This document shows, piece by piece, positions 37,801-52,294 of a stretch of 64,000 bases of DNA. Positions within the stretch are counted from its first letter, which is position 1. Each line of letters opens with the position of its first letter. The stretch is from Cristatella mucedo (taxonomy: Eukaryota; Bryozoa; Phylactolaemata; Cristatellidae): NCBI GenBank assembly GCA_009760855.2, contig WPIO01000012.1, positions 1,050,501 through 1,114,500 of the forward strand, written 5' to 3'. The notes under the pieces are model-generated. The model was not told the origin of the DNA and searched no databases. It saw only the letters and a list, made by a program, of their open reading frames with translations. A program made the position numbers and the translations under genes.

Positions 37801-40800
37801 GACAGTAGTTACTCCAGCATCTAGGACTTGCCTGCCAGGAGTATCGTCGTAACGTTTACTATCTAGGGGTAAGGACTTCATTCCCAAAGCAGCTCCACGA
37901 GCGCTCGTAACCATTGACGACAACTACCACTACTGACATTGCTAGATAAACCAAGGTTTCTCGCTCAAAGTGAACCTTTTTGACTTCAAGGTTTTGTCGC
38001 TCACTTTTAGGTCTCTTCATTCTATGGCTCCAGCCTATCTGTCAGATATACTACCCCATCAGGCCAAGCATCGTACCACTCGCTTTACGGAATCCAACAG
38101 TCTGGAAATACCTCGTACAAACCTTAAATCCTTTGGAGACCGTGCATTTAGCTCGTATGCTCCCAAAGCCTGGAACTCCCTCCCGACCTGCGTCAGAACA
38201 TCCCCTGACCTGACCACATTTAAAAGAAACTTAAAAACACACCTATTTAGGACAGCATATAGTGGGTCCCTGTGATTCGTCCTTGATGTGCTTATGCGTG
38301 CTGACACTGTGCATGCTGCCACTAACCACATTTGCATGCTGACCCTGTGCATGTCACCTCTAACCATATTATTCATTTTGTTTGTTTTTCAAGCATGATT
38401 TTACTTACTATTCTATTGCATATCACTTTGCAGCAAATGTAAAGCGCCTAGAAAGAGATTAAGTTCTCTGAGGGCGCTTTATCAAGTGCAATATTATTAT
38501 TATTATTATTGTTATTATTATTATTAACAGTCTCTGTCAAAATAATTCAATGGCGGCGTCCTGCCTACGCCCGTGTCATGCTACTAGCACGTCGTCACGT
38601 GAATGATCATGTGCCCATTTTTGTGAATTTTACAAGCATCTGTATCCCCTTGGCAGTTTTTCTGTTTTTATGCTGTATTTAGGACGGAACGTGAACGCTA
38701 CCGTGCTGAACAGAATTGCAGTGCAAGAGAAGGATTCTGATATAGTCGAGGTAGAGGCGAATAAACATGGCATGGTAGATATTATGACTGTCTACGTAAA
38801 CTACGAACCAGTGTCATTTGCTGCTCGTGAACTTCATTGGCAGGAGTTTAAAGGTAGGTGAATTGAATTTATGAACTACTTTGTATTTAATATAGTCCTT
38901 GGAATGGCACTTTCCGCGTACTTGTGTGGCAATTGTAACATCGCGATTGCATACGCTGCTAAAATTCGACGTGACATTTACAGCTGCATCTTTGAAATAT
39001 AGGTCTTAAAGAGCTTAATTATTTTAATTGCCTAACCAATAGGGCCTACATATGTGGCGTACGAAGAGGGAGAATCCCCCAGCTACACGATAATTTTACC
39101 CTCTGGAGTAGGTGTCAAGGTCAGCTCAGCAGGAAGTTCGCTAGCCGTCTTCGTCATGGCACCTCCCCACTTCAAGGTAACAAATAGTAACAGCTCTCAG
39201 CTGACGTAAAGTATTCAGAAATGTTTAGAAATATGTTTTAAGATAGCAATGCCAGACGATGCAGCCTGGTCTCACCTTTTTTCCTGCATGTCAGTAAATG
39301 GAGTCTCTTTCGACGATTGCTACTGTTGCTCATTTCAAAATGCAACAGGTTTTCGAGTAGAAAAGGACTGATATTGCAGATACTGCATGAAACGCTTGAA
39401 ATCCTAACAATGTTGCATCAGAATTATCTTCATCAGAAACACGAATCCTTGAAAATGCAATGCGGTGTTTAGTAGTACCTATTATAACACTGGGCTGAAA
39501 TTGTGTCAGTTGTTTTTAATCTAATAGGTAATTCAAGTAAATTTTGAGATGCTGTTTAAGAATCTGTAACTTGTTTTAACACAGTGCATCGGGATTTTTT
39601 TTAACACAGTTTGCATTTTTATTTTACAATAATTAACATGCTATACTTATCTAGCTTATCTACAATTTAAACATAAGTCTTTCTTCATTTAGTCAAATGC
39701 TTTTAAGCAGCCTCTTCCTCGACGGCCTGCTATCTCTGTAGCTGGATGTTCAGGCGCTTCAGGCTCCAGCTCAGCAATCGGCCATCGTGTTAACATTCCA
39801 GCGGCCTTGATATGTAGGCTCCGTTTCACGTATTTCTGGATTAAATATCTAATTCTTTTCCTCGCTGAATTCTCCTAGATTTGATGGGTAATCGGGAAGG
39901 TGAGAGTTTAGAAAATATATCTTAACACTCATTCTGCTGCTAAGTACACATAACATTGAGTCATGTTCTCAACGATTCGCGCGTAGTCAGTAGACTTTTG
40001 ATTGCCGAGAAAGTTTTCTACCATAGATCTAAATCCATTCTATGCCTGAAACTCTAACCCAGTCATTTTTGTGTAAACTGTGTGTCTTTGAACAGTTCTA
40101 TGATCAGTGGACCAACAAAAATGCCGGCTGTTATCTTTGCCTCGCTAATTTGGGGTTAAAATTGCTGGTAAGTACTTTAGGATATCGCTATCTTGATTCA
40201 GAACCGTAACGTAGTTTTTCATTTGTCCAGGCCTTGTGTGCAAGGTAGGAAGTAGCACTTTCTCGCTGTCAATAAGAGGAGGTTTCTCGGACGTTGTCAT
40301 TTCCAGGCACAAAATGTGTTCGCTCAGGCCAGTCTTTCTTTCGGTAATGAACAGCATCTGCGAGACTATCCCACAGACATAAAAAGCACGAATACTTTGA
40401 GTAGCCACCCTGAAGTCCAAGTAGGAGAGGAATAATCTTTACATCAACGCATATCTGCCACCGGTGTTATAATAATAATAATAATAATACATTTGTGTAG
40501 CGCCCTCAAAGAACCGAATCTCTTTCTAGGCACTTTACAGATGCTGTTTAGAAAGTGTTACCAAATGCTTGGTGGTGTTGATCATATTTGATTTCAGCGA
40601 GAAGTATTTTCATGCTTCCGTAAGTCTCTTTCATCGTACGAAATGTGCAACCGGCAAAGAATAATGTTCGTTTCCATTGTGAAGTTAAACTCCCTATAAA
40701 CCGTGGGTCGATGAATTAATGAAGAGTCTTCACTCAGTTAGATCGGAGCATTTTTACATTTTGTCAACTAAAATTCTGACGTTGCTGCAATAGACTACTG

Positions 40801-43800
40801 AATCATTCGTCAAATTGTGCGGAAGAGACTTTTGTTTTACGATGTCTATACCTCAAAAATGTAGTGTCTGGCGCAAGAATTTCTCTCTTGTACTCTAGAG
40901 CCAAGAATTTCAACCGACTCTTTCCGAAGGCCAAGGTCTCTCACCAAGTCATCAAGATCAGATTGCAACATTAGTTTGGATTTTGGGACATTAAAAGCAT
41001 GATTGTTGTCATTAATGTCGCCCTCAGTTGAACTCGAATAAACGCCAGTCAGTATATCAGCAATTGTAACAGGTGGAATAGGAACTCCCACCTCCTCATT
41101 GTGTGATACAGGTCGCATCGCTGACGATATTAAATGCGCCCCTACGCTTCATTCACGAAACTCGATGCCGATCCGCTACGCTGTTTATGACGACTAATTT
41201 CACAACATTATATACATGTTCGCTTTTGAAGAAAATTATTAACAATAATTTTGAAATACGCTTCAGTTGATGTTTTTCTTTAAAACAGATTTTGCTCGGC
41301 CCGCCTTTCAAAGAGTTGGAGTTTCCTGTGATTTTTTCACGTGTGTTGACTCATTTTCATATAAAGCCTGAGCTTTCCTCCCGCCAATGCGGACCGGCAA
41401 ATTTTAAGTTTTCACAACAATGCGTTTGGAATCACAGGGAGCAAAGCGAGCAGAATATAAGCGTACCTATCGCTGACAGCGACGAGAAAAGCTAGCCGCT
41501 AAGGAAACCACTCAGTACCACACCGCCTAAACTCAACAGAAATGTCACATACGACAAATTTTACAGAAAGAAGAGATTGAAGAAGAAGCCCGAAAGCTTC
41601 GTGAGAGCGTCAAAGCTCAGCCAATGCCCACTTAAGACTAGGTAAAAAAAGAGACCGCCTGTAGGATTCGATCACTCCTCGATCCAGGTCGTGGAATGGA
41701 GTCCTTGCCCGAAACTAGGCCGGCGTCGCCAGCTAGGCTGGGCTTTTCATTCGGTTAGCGGACATTCCAGTCCAAATTGGCATGCCCCAGCTAAATTTCT
41801 AGCGATTCTTCACCTGCATAAGCTAGTTAATGATAGTAAAGATGTACATCCTATAATTCGAATATCTCGCAAGCACACGTGGAGCATCCAAGTGGCATAA
41901 GAAGTCGGCGTGGACACTTAAGAGAACGTTAAAGTTCTGTATAAGAGTAGTAGAAATAAAAGCCTTTTTATTTCAAAAGATGCAGTATTGGGCTTTCTAG
42001 CTTTTTCTTTGTTTATGCCATATTACCTATGGCTTTGCGTTCGTTCATCGAAAGGCTGTTTGGTGGTGATCGCGATGTTGCATGAAAGTAAGCGTTTACC
42101 TTGCGCTTGCTGTACGCCATCTCTCCACCCATTAAAGAGCAAGTGAATAGCGGGTGTAAGCGAATTTCTTGCTTTGATATCTAGAGACTGTCCAGGGTAA
42201 AATGTATTTAATTACTTAAACTGCTTGTAGTACAACATGCTTCAAGGATTACTTGGTACATGGGATGACAACCGATACAACGAGATTGCCGACAATTCTG
42301 ACATTGACGTAAACACTGACATTGAGCACTATGGAAACCAGAGTATGTTATGGCGGTGGCGCTTTTGAAAATTGGCCTCGTGCGTATAGGCAAAAGGCTC
42401 GTCAGTTTATAAGGCGCTACGAAACTACAAGCAGCAATTGTTTTTGCAATGTTCGCGCACATTTTCTTCGGTTTTTAGGTTTATAGTTTTGATGGTTTTT
42501 TCTTTATTATTTTTTGCGCGGCGTAGCATTTGTCTGCAATATTGTGTTCGTGGCTTTGCCTGCCCTCAATCGAGAACCGTATTAGCCAACCCCAAGGTTC
42601 TGTATGCCAACCGGAAGAGAACCGTCCTCCTCCCGGTCTCGCTGATCTGCAGGTGGCTAATCTACAGGTAGCTAATCTGATCTACAGGTAGCTGGTTCAT
42701 GCTCTGGCAAAGACGTCCTGAGCACGGCGGAAGCGCTATAGATTAATGACCTACGTCCCAACGTCTTGAGGTGGCAGTCTAGCAGTGCTGATGTGGTTTT
42801 TTATTTTATCTTAAGGCAGCAAGGGAACTCTTGATGGCTTGTAAGTCCTGTTGCCAGCAGGCAAAGATGAACACGGCGCGACAATAATTGAAAAACACAC
42901 AAGTGCCTTGAACAGAATTTTCTAATAAAAAAGACAGCTAGTGAAGATCCCTCAGCAACGGGCGAACGAGTCAAAATTTCTCAGTCAGTTTGCCGTGCCG
43001 TCCAGTGTGTTCAAGCCATGGTGCACATGCCAACGCTTGGATGGAGTTTAAGTTCTCCTAGGGTGCTATAAAAATAAATCGTATGTACAAATATTAAAAG
43101 AGCCTGCTGAGGAAGAGAGCGATTTCCTTGATGCAACAAATACAGGGACCAGGCATTTTATCGCAGACTGGTTCGTACGGTTTCAGCACACAGCGGCATC
43201 GATGTTATAAAGCAGCATCGACAAGTGAATGCACTTAAATAAGTAGTCATAGAATTTGGGCTTCTTTGATGGACGCCGGAAAAATGGCTATGGAAGCGAA
43301 CTAGTGTATCCTACCACTTAAAAATCTACTGGTATCAATTGATAATTGTTGTCGTGTTGTATCAGCAGCCGTTGGGTTTCGCTTCTTTTTGTATAACCAA
43401 AAAGAGGTTTCTATTTACAGCTTTACGGACTCCCGAAATTCGTTGTTCCTAACCTCGTCCACAGACTGACTCGTTGTCTCTTGTGGCTTATGTGCGCGAC
43501 TCTACTCAAATTAACGGTCACACACTCGACCTAATTTTCTCCTATAACTGCACGCTATTATCACCAATTGTTACCAAATCCTGCTTATCTAACCACACGC
43601 AGATCTGATTCAGTCTAAAACGTGTGCCCTCCTCCTCATTTAAAATCGCATGTGAATTGTGAAACCTCAAGATCCTTGACATCGATGCTGTCCGTGCGAG
43701 AATATCTGCTTCGCTTCTGCTGCTCAGTCCCCCTTCCAACCTGTCATCATCACTGCTTGGTGGTCTACCGGCCTGTGCAATCACGAGCTTTCAGCAGGTG

Positions 43801-46800
43801 CAAAACTTGGCAGCTAGGCTTGTCTGTCGTGAGTGGCAAAGTTGCCACATCACACCATTTCTCGCCGACTTGCACTGGCTACCAGTCATGCTATGTATCG
43901 ACTTTAAGGTTTTATCGCTCAATTTTAGCTTCCTTCATTCTTTTGCTCTTGCCTACCTTTCAAATATACTGCCCCACCAGGCCAAACATCGTACCAACCA
44001 CTTTTCGCAATCTGAATATTTACCTATACCTCGCACAAACCTTAAATCTTTTGGCGACCGTGCCTTTAGTTCGTATGCTCCCAAAGCCTGGAACTCACTG
44101 CCGACTTTCGTCACGACATCCCCTGACTTGACCACATTTAAAAAGAAACTAAAAACGCACCTATTTAAGATAGTATTTAGTGGGTTCCCTATAATTCGAC
44201 CTTAATGTCCTTATGCGTGCTGACACTGTGAATGCTGCCACTAACCACACTTGCATGATGACCCTGTGCATGTCACCCATAGCCACGTTATTCTTGTTGT
44301 TTATTGAGCATGCTACCACTAACCATTTGATCGTGTTTCTTTGCAGAAAAAATATAGCGCCTAGAAAGAGATTCAGCTCTCTGAGGGTGCTTTACCAAGT
44401 GTGTTATTTTAATTACTATCTCTAGATTGCTAAAGTACGACACTAGCTGACATACTCGACGAATTTACCGCTCTAACTAAGCGAAACTGCGCCCCTCGCC
44501 GAGTCAGCCTGTGGTTGTTTGCATACATTAAACTGGTCCTGGTTTGCTGAGCCCAAGCTTGAACAATGCATACAGAAGATCATGACTGACTGTCCATCGA
44601 CATACATGCAAGGAGTACAGAAAATCGTACCAATCGATCCTAGCTAAGGCCAAGTCTAGCTTCTTAAAAAATGTTCAATAATTTGAAAAAATGTTTACAA
44701 AAATTTAAAAAAAAAGTTCAATCACATAGGCATAATTTACAAAAATCCTGATGTCTACGATCAACCATCTCCCCTCCCAGATTAGCTTCTTACCAAGTGA
44801 TCCTTGTGATGATCTAGTTCATCGATTTTCTCGAATTTTTCAACCACATGGACAAGATCAGAGAGTTCATCCCTAGGGTGGCAGCATCCCCATGGAATCA
44901 TGTCCTTCAATACGTGCAGCACTTCAGTGTCTACATTCAAGGAGGTTGCCAGTGACCTCGTCCTGATGCTCCTATCCCGATCAAAAAAGACAACTTGCTC
45001 TTTATACACTCTTTTCACTGTCCTGCTTTTACAATGCATAAATCTGCTGCTTCCGTGCATAGCTAACATCATAATTATGGCATTAGCCTCAGGTCATGTC
45101 ACAACACTTTTCACAAAATCAGGCCACTGCTCAAAAAAGCAACACTAGACCAAGAGAGCTTGAGCAAATTCTGCTCAGTCTTCCTTCTACCATTCCTATC
45201 AAAGACACTGAAACGCTTCGTGGCAAACCATCTGAACTCACATGTTGAAGATTGAAACCTGGCTAATCCGTTGCAGACTGGTTTAAGAGCTAATCACTAT
45301 CCACCACAGAGTTGGTATTGCTTGGGGTTTATAATGACGTACTTGGGAATGAAGACTTAGGTTGAGTATCTCTGCTTGTTTTGCTCTATTTTTCGTCAGC
45401 TTTTAATACCTATCAATCACCAAGTCCTTGAGGGCATCTTATCTCGCCTGGGCATTACTGACACTGCACTGCAATGGTTCAGGTTCTGTCTCAGTGGGAG
45501 ACTAGAGAGAGTGAATGGACAGAGATAATCCGGGGTACCTCTGAAATATGGGCTACCTCGGGGATCTGTGCTTGGTCCAGTTCTTTCCATGGTTTATACT
45601 CACCCTCTTGCCGATATGATTGGAAAGCAAAATTTAGGATTTGACTTCTATGCAGATGACACTCAGTTGTACCTATCATCTGATCCCTCCCAGCCCTCCA
45701 GCACGTCAAATTCTCTCAACTCCATTGCTGCATGCATTGATGACATCTGCATATGGATGGCAGCAAACTTGCTTAAACTGAACGATGATAAAATCAACTA
45801 ATTTGTTGTGGGTAAAGTGAGATTTAGAAATTCGGAAGGCTAACACTCCAAATCGGCTCTTCCAGCATATCTCCGGTTGAATATGCACGAAATCTGGATG
45901 TCCTGTTCCAAAGAGACATGCGGAGCAAATGTAGCCTAGAAAGATATTGAGTTTTTTGCGGGTGCTATAACAAAGGTATCATTATTATAACTATTACTAT
46001 CATTATTACTGACAGGATTTCCTAACAGCCTAATGAATGAGAGGCGTGGAGCCGATTGTACTTTTAATAAAACACTCGAGGCTGAAGTCAGAGTAAAAAA
46101 AACAGCGTTCGTGCTTCGGGGGATTTCTGAAGCGCCATCTGGAGCAATCTTAAGCAGCCAACAGTTGGACATCCTGGCTGTCAAATTCTGGCCAGCTATG
46201 CTGCTGAAGTAAAGTTTCTATAGCGTTATTGCTATCTGTTTTCCGAAGTTGGGAAGTCCATCATGGGCTTCACGATGATTCATGATTCATCTCTGCGAAG
46301 CGTTCGTGCACATTGGCCAATGGCTAGCCGATGTTTTTTCCTACGAATCTTAATAGCTGCCATCATTTCTATTTATAGGAAAACTTGGAAGTGAGGCTGA
46401 TTCGCTTTTTCGTTACAAGCCATCTTTAGGACTGGATTACCGAAACAACGTCACCGGCTACCGGGCCCGTACAGACGAAGCTACTTCAGAGGACAGCAGG
46501 GCTTTAGACCTATGCGCCGGTGTCAAGCAATGTCTTTTTGATATCGCTATTAGTGGCGACGAGTCCCTAGCAATGTCTTCCAGAAAAGCGATTGAACTGT
46601 TTAGCAACTTCTCGAGCATGCTCACGAATGGTAAGCTTTGGACGACCGATCGAGGCGTCATTATCATCGTCGAATACTAGTGCTAGGTTGAATACTCGTA
46701 CTAGGTCAAAAACTAGCATACGATCAAATAAGACCCCAAAACTTAACAATCGCAAATTTTTTTTGCATAAACCGAGGGCATGCATTTGAGTAAATTCTGG

Positions 46801-49800
46801 CATGTTTGAATAGAACTATGCTAGCCTGGTGGCTTGGATTGTCAGGAGGAATTGTTTTGTTTTGTTTTGTGCTGAACTGCACGAGTATACGCAAGCTAGT
46901 GAACAGAATTGAAGTGGCGCTTCGTGAACAGAATTGTGTCTAGTGTCGCTATTGCCGCTTTGTCTATTAACTGTCATCACTAGGGCTATAGGGCTTCGTC
47001 AGTAATTCGGTAGAGCCGCTCACCAGTACAGACACGATTTTTACCTGTCATTTTGCAGTAACGTCGTGCGGAATGCCCGTGGAGCATGGAAAACGACAGG
47101 GTAACAGCTACCTTTTGGGTAGTAAGGTCAAAGTAACCGGCTGCATACCTGGCTACGAATTGGCCAAAGGCGATACATTTGATGATGACGTCACGTACCA
47201 ATGTACTTCAGGCGGAACGTGGATGCCGCCGGTTGCTGCGTTATGCAAGTTCGGTAAGCTTGTAGCCGAGTTCCAGCGGTCAGAGGCTATTTCCCGCCAA
47301 GCCCTGCCATACTTCGGCCACGCCGTCGCTCGCCATGCCGCTAAGCTAGGGTAAGACGAGCGGCCGTCAGGTTAAACCTCTATACAATAACACGTGGGCC
47401 AACAACAACAGGGGAACTAAACAAGTCTACAGGGAGGGTCCTATACAAAGTACACTATGGGGCGCAGCTAGTGCGAACAAACGTGTTAGTTGGTCAGTCG
47501 GCTTCCACAGTCCCGCCGTTGTACCGACTCCGTTCCAACAGTACTTGCGTACACCGTAAAAGATCCGGCTAGCGGAGTAACTGCTTGGCTAGTCGGAGTC
47601 GACGTCCACCACAGTCGAGATACACAGAGCTTCCGCCGAAAGACGCCAATACACGGGGGGGGAGGGTCACGAACACGCTACACGAGGAACGCGGAATATA
47701 CAAGTCACGACAACGAGCGTGCTATCCAGCTCCTCTCGGGCCTTGGACACTCTCTGCCTTTCATGCGTGGCGGCATCGCTGGAGCATGCCTGCTACCGTC
47801 CAGGTGCCTAACTCGGCGAAACCGGGAGCCCCTAACACCACGACTTACTCGGCCAACTTTCCTTACCCAGAAGCCCCGGTGACCTCTCATCACCGCAGAT
47901 CCGGCCATGCCATAGGTCAGACCCCGGGGAGCCAGTGACCCTTACCACATTACAGCCGTCCTATCCCAGCCAACCGAACCCAGCCTGGGTACAAGCTGTC
48001 TGACGAAGCTCTTTATGGGTAACTAGAGGATCACTTTTGCTTGACGAAGTTTTGCAACTGACCTTATAATAACACTTGCAATAGCTTGGTAGACAAGTAT
48101 ATTACAGCAGGTGATGCGCTGACACTAAGATGTGAACGTAAATGGCACGGCACATCGTTTGAGGATAGGATAAAGAAAAGAGCTGAGAGCACCGATGAAT
48201 TAGCCCCTACGCTAACTTGAGTTTAAACGTGAGGTGCAGCGGCTGGCTGGATCGTTACGTCGGAGCTCGCTGGCCTAATCCATGCTCCCGGTTGCTGCCA
48301 GTGTGCCTGACCGACCGGAACTGTGCTTGCTGGGAATTCCAATTTTAGCAAATTAAAGGCGCTTATCGAGCTTGCTTCATTTGCTTGACGGCTGGAAATT
48401 TGAATGAGAAAATCTCCGCTCTGGCGTCTAGGTCATATTTAAGCGTGCCCACCGAGAGGCAGTGCTCTAAGTGGCACTGGAGGTTATTTCTCTAGAAATG
48501 CGATCTGTCACCCGGTCCGAAGTAAGGCACCTTTTACCGAAGGGGCCAAATCTTGGCCTCAAATACCAATAACCAGAAGCCGCGGGAACAATGAAGTTGC
48601 ACCCTATTCTCCTGTGCGAACAACTCAACGGTCCGAGAGCAGGCACGCTTTCTTTGAAATGCAACGAGTTTACTTGAATGACAGAGTGACTGAGGTCAAA
48701 TAGGCCCAATTTCCTTATCTTAGCTATGCCGTGGATGGAGAAAGAATTGTTAGTAAATTTTTAGCTGATTTAGCAGGTTCATTTGTGTAAGGACAGAAGA
48801 GCTTTAACGGCTGTCACCACCGCTTGCAGTTGGCAATGCAGGATCGCTCACTGTAGGATTCGAAACCACAGGCTTGGTCGTGAAGTGCGAGCACCTTACC
48901 TCCTGGGCCATCGCCACCCTAACTTTAACAACTCATGACAATCCACGTCAATTTACGTGGGCATTTAAACAGCTCAACAGGAAGTAGAGGTTGCAACCAC
49001 CTAACTTCGAGGTTTTTTGAAGAGATTTTGTCACATTGCTTCACAAATCTGACAAGTTGGAGCATCCAAGATATTCACTGAATTTTAAGTCTCTACACGA
49101 CTTTCGACGGCTATTACCAGTAGACTACGCCTTTTCCCGAGTTCGTACAGCTGGTTTGAAGGGTAAAATTGTTTCATTCCATAGCTTGAGTGCGCTGAAC
49201 AAACTTAAGCATTCTCTCACCGGGCGCCATTCAGATTGGTATCTGTAGTAGTTAAGGGAAAATTTACCAACGCTTCAGATCTCCTAAAGCTTGGCGGTAC
49301 TATCTGGAGACAGACTTCACGCCATAAGTTTACCCGGGAGCAGGCCTTCGGTGCCTTAGGCGTAAATGGCATTCGCTTCGGAAAGCAGAATCTAAATCTT
49401 TGCACCGGCCGGAGGCGCACTGCATGGAAGGACGCTTTAATCGGCTCAAGGAAGAGAGTGCACGCACTTTTGGCTGTCTGGCGCCACGCTACCGCTCAGA
49501 CGAGGCAGTGACGAAGCCTCGCTTTAGACCTCGCCTAACGAAGAAGGCAGTTGCCTATATTAGAGAGCCCGAAGCTGCGAGCCGAAGGCCGCCCGCCTAT
49601 CCGCTCAGCCTCTCTAGAGTTGTGTGAAGAAAGTGACTACTTTAGCCGCTAGACCGTTGCACTCTGAAGAATAAGATAGCCCTTGCGAGCCTCCCGACTG
49701 TGAACGCCAGCTCCCCTTGGCAAGCCATCTTTAGCTCCGTCTATAAAAATATATTTTGCCCCACCCACTCTGAAGAAGCTCCTTAAATCCGGCGGTCATT

Positions 49801-51740
49801 ATGCATGGGCTGTCGAGCTCAAGGTGTCTGTAAGGAGCGTTTCTGGTGATTTGCTTTCGGCCGGTTGCCTTGGGGCTGCCTTCGCGAATGAGCTAAGGCC
49901 TTTAACCCCTTGAGGCCTTTAACCCCTGGCCTATGGCACTTCGAGCTGCAGTACAATTTGATGTTCCTTTCTCAACTTGCGAGATACGTTTAATTTGTGA
50001 CGTGCGATTAATTTAGAACTTATTCGTAATTTCTTTTCCACCGCGCTAGCACTTGATGGTGGAGTACCGTCGAAGCTGTCTGGATCGCCGGAACTGCAGC
50101 TTTCGCTTAATATTTTCAGCTGGATGGCCGGCTCTACCGGAAGCCTTGGAGGAAGCTGAGAGTGACGTTCTGGTTATCGTGCTGGCCGTGTGTCTTCCGG
50201 TGCTGTTAATCGCAGCAGGTGTGAAATCGTGCCGACGGACACGAATTGCGACAGAATCTCGTTTGTTATATGAAGGACATCGACCAGCGGCTCCTCGAGA
50301 ATCGTTCATAACCAGCTCCATCTGCCGCCGTGCATCTGTTTTTTCTATCTATTATTAGCTGTGTGTTCTTTTTGCAGGCGTAGGTGCCATCGCATTCTGC
50401 TTTGTGAAGAGAAAGAACCGAAAAATTCCTACAGAAATCAGGTGAGTCTGCGGTGATAAAGGTTTGATGAAGATTACATATTTTTGTCAGTCGTATTAGA
50501 CTCTCAAGTTCATATATTGTAGAGAATTTAAGATAGGATCAGACTGATTTTGACATATATTCTGCATTTACCCCGAATATTACAAAAGGGAAAGTTGCTG
50601 TGGATGACACTAGCATTTCCCTAAGGGGCTGGTGAATACGCTAAGGCAATCTGCTCGAAGTAAGGCGGTGCGTCATGTAGCACTCTTTGGTAGGTAATGT
50701 TAAGCTTGACACTCCGATGCAAAACACACTCGCCGCTAGAGAAAATGCATGTTCGTACCAAGTCTTCAAGAACTATAAAGTACTTCGATCGGTCACTTAC
50801 TTCTCATTGCACCTTTTGCTGTAAGTCTACGAAATCACGTGACGAGCAATCGTTTTGTGTAAGTAATCGGTAGCAAAAAATGCGCATCTTTCACAATAAG
50901 GACAAGTGGCGGCATTGCTAAATTAGGGGAATCTTCAAGAATGGAAGTGACAATGAAATGCAGCAGCGGCGGCGGCGGAAAATAAAATGTCGCAATACAC
51001 AAAGGAAGTAGCAGACATTATCGCTGCATGAAACTCAGCGATGCGGTGGCTATTTTCACTGGCAGACGCTGTCTGTGATCTTCGAAAAGGACGATGATAT
51101 ATTTTCTGGGGAAGCACTGAGGAAAAGGATGGCGTCTCAACCGTGGCATTTATTTATTTGTATTACGGAGTTAAGCTGCTTAGAGTCCTGGAGCCTTAGT
51201 TTTGGCCAGACTTTACAAGAACTTAACACTTCTACCAGGTGCCATCGTAACTCTCTTGTAAAAGGCAACACCTGATTTAGTGTTTCGATTATAAGACCGC
51301 TCTTGCTTCCTCACTGATGACTATAAACTGTTCCGTTCCCGACGGCGAATACCGCGTGTATTCACACGGCAGTCAAGCGGTGCCCTCACTGCGATGGGAG
51401 TTCAGCCTGTCGTCCCGGGTCCCAATGCCCATGCTCACCTGTCGCCTCCCTGTGACTCGCTCGCGAGCATTATTAATGAATGAACCGGCGCCGCAGCCTT
51501 CGTATGCCACATTACTCAGAGCCAAGCAAGCTAGCTGCATGCTAAAGCGATTGAGGAGCATGGCGGGCTGTCCACCCTTGATGCCCGGATATAGAACCGC
51601 TCTGTCGGTGAAACCTCAAAACTGCAGACTGTCTACACTGACTTGCGGTAATCTGTTCCATGCCAGCTGAAAATAATTTGCTTTATTCCAGCCTGACTGG
51701 AACCAGGTGTGTCGCTCTTTTCTAGCCATTTCGGTTAGTG

Positions 51741-51818
<78 letters not shown>

Positions 51819-51873
51819 GAGACAGAGAGAGAGACAGAGACAGAGAGAGACAGAGACAGAGATAGACAGAGAC

Positions 51874-51908
<35 letters not shown>

Positions 51909-52253
51909 CAAGAGAGAGACAAGAGAGAGACAAGAGAGAGACAGGAGAGATACGAGAGAGAGAGAGAGAGACAAAAGAGAGACAAGAGAGAGACAAGAGA
52001 GACAAGTGAGAGAGACAAGAGAGAGAGAGAGAGAGACAAGAGAGAGACATGAGAGACAAGAGAGAGTCAAGAGAGAGAGAAAGACAAGAGAGAGAGACAA
52101 GAGAGAGAGAGAGAGACAAGAGAGAGTCAAGAGAGAGTCATGAGATAGACAAGAGAGACAAGACAGACAAGAGAGACAGAGACACAGAGAGACAAGAGAG
52201 ACAGAGACACGGAGAGACAGAAGGAGAGAGAGAGGGAGAGAAAGAGTGGGGGG

Positions 52254-52294
<41 letters not shown>

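Noticed and set aside
51061-51078. Short terminal exon (RCL then stop) after exon 20
   Set aside because: Phase fits, but exons 21-23 give a longer, fully phase-consistent path with better splice sites.
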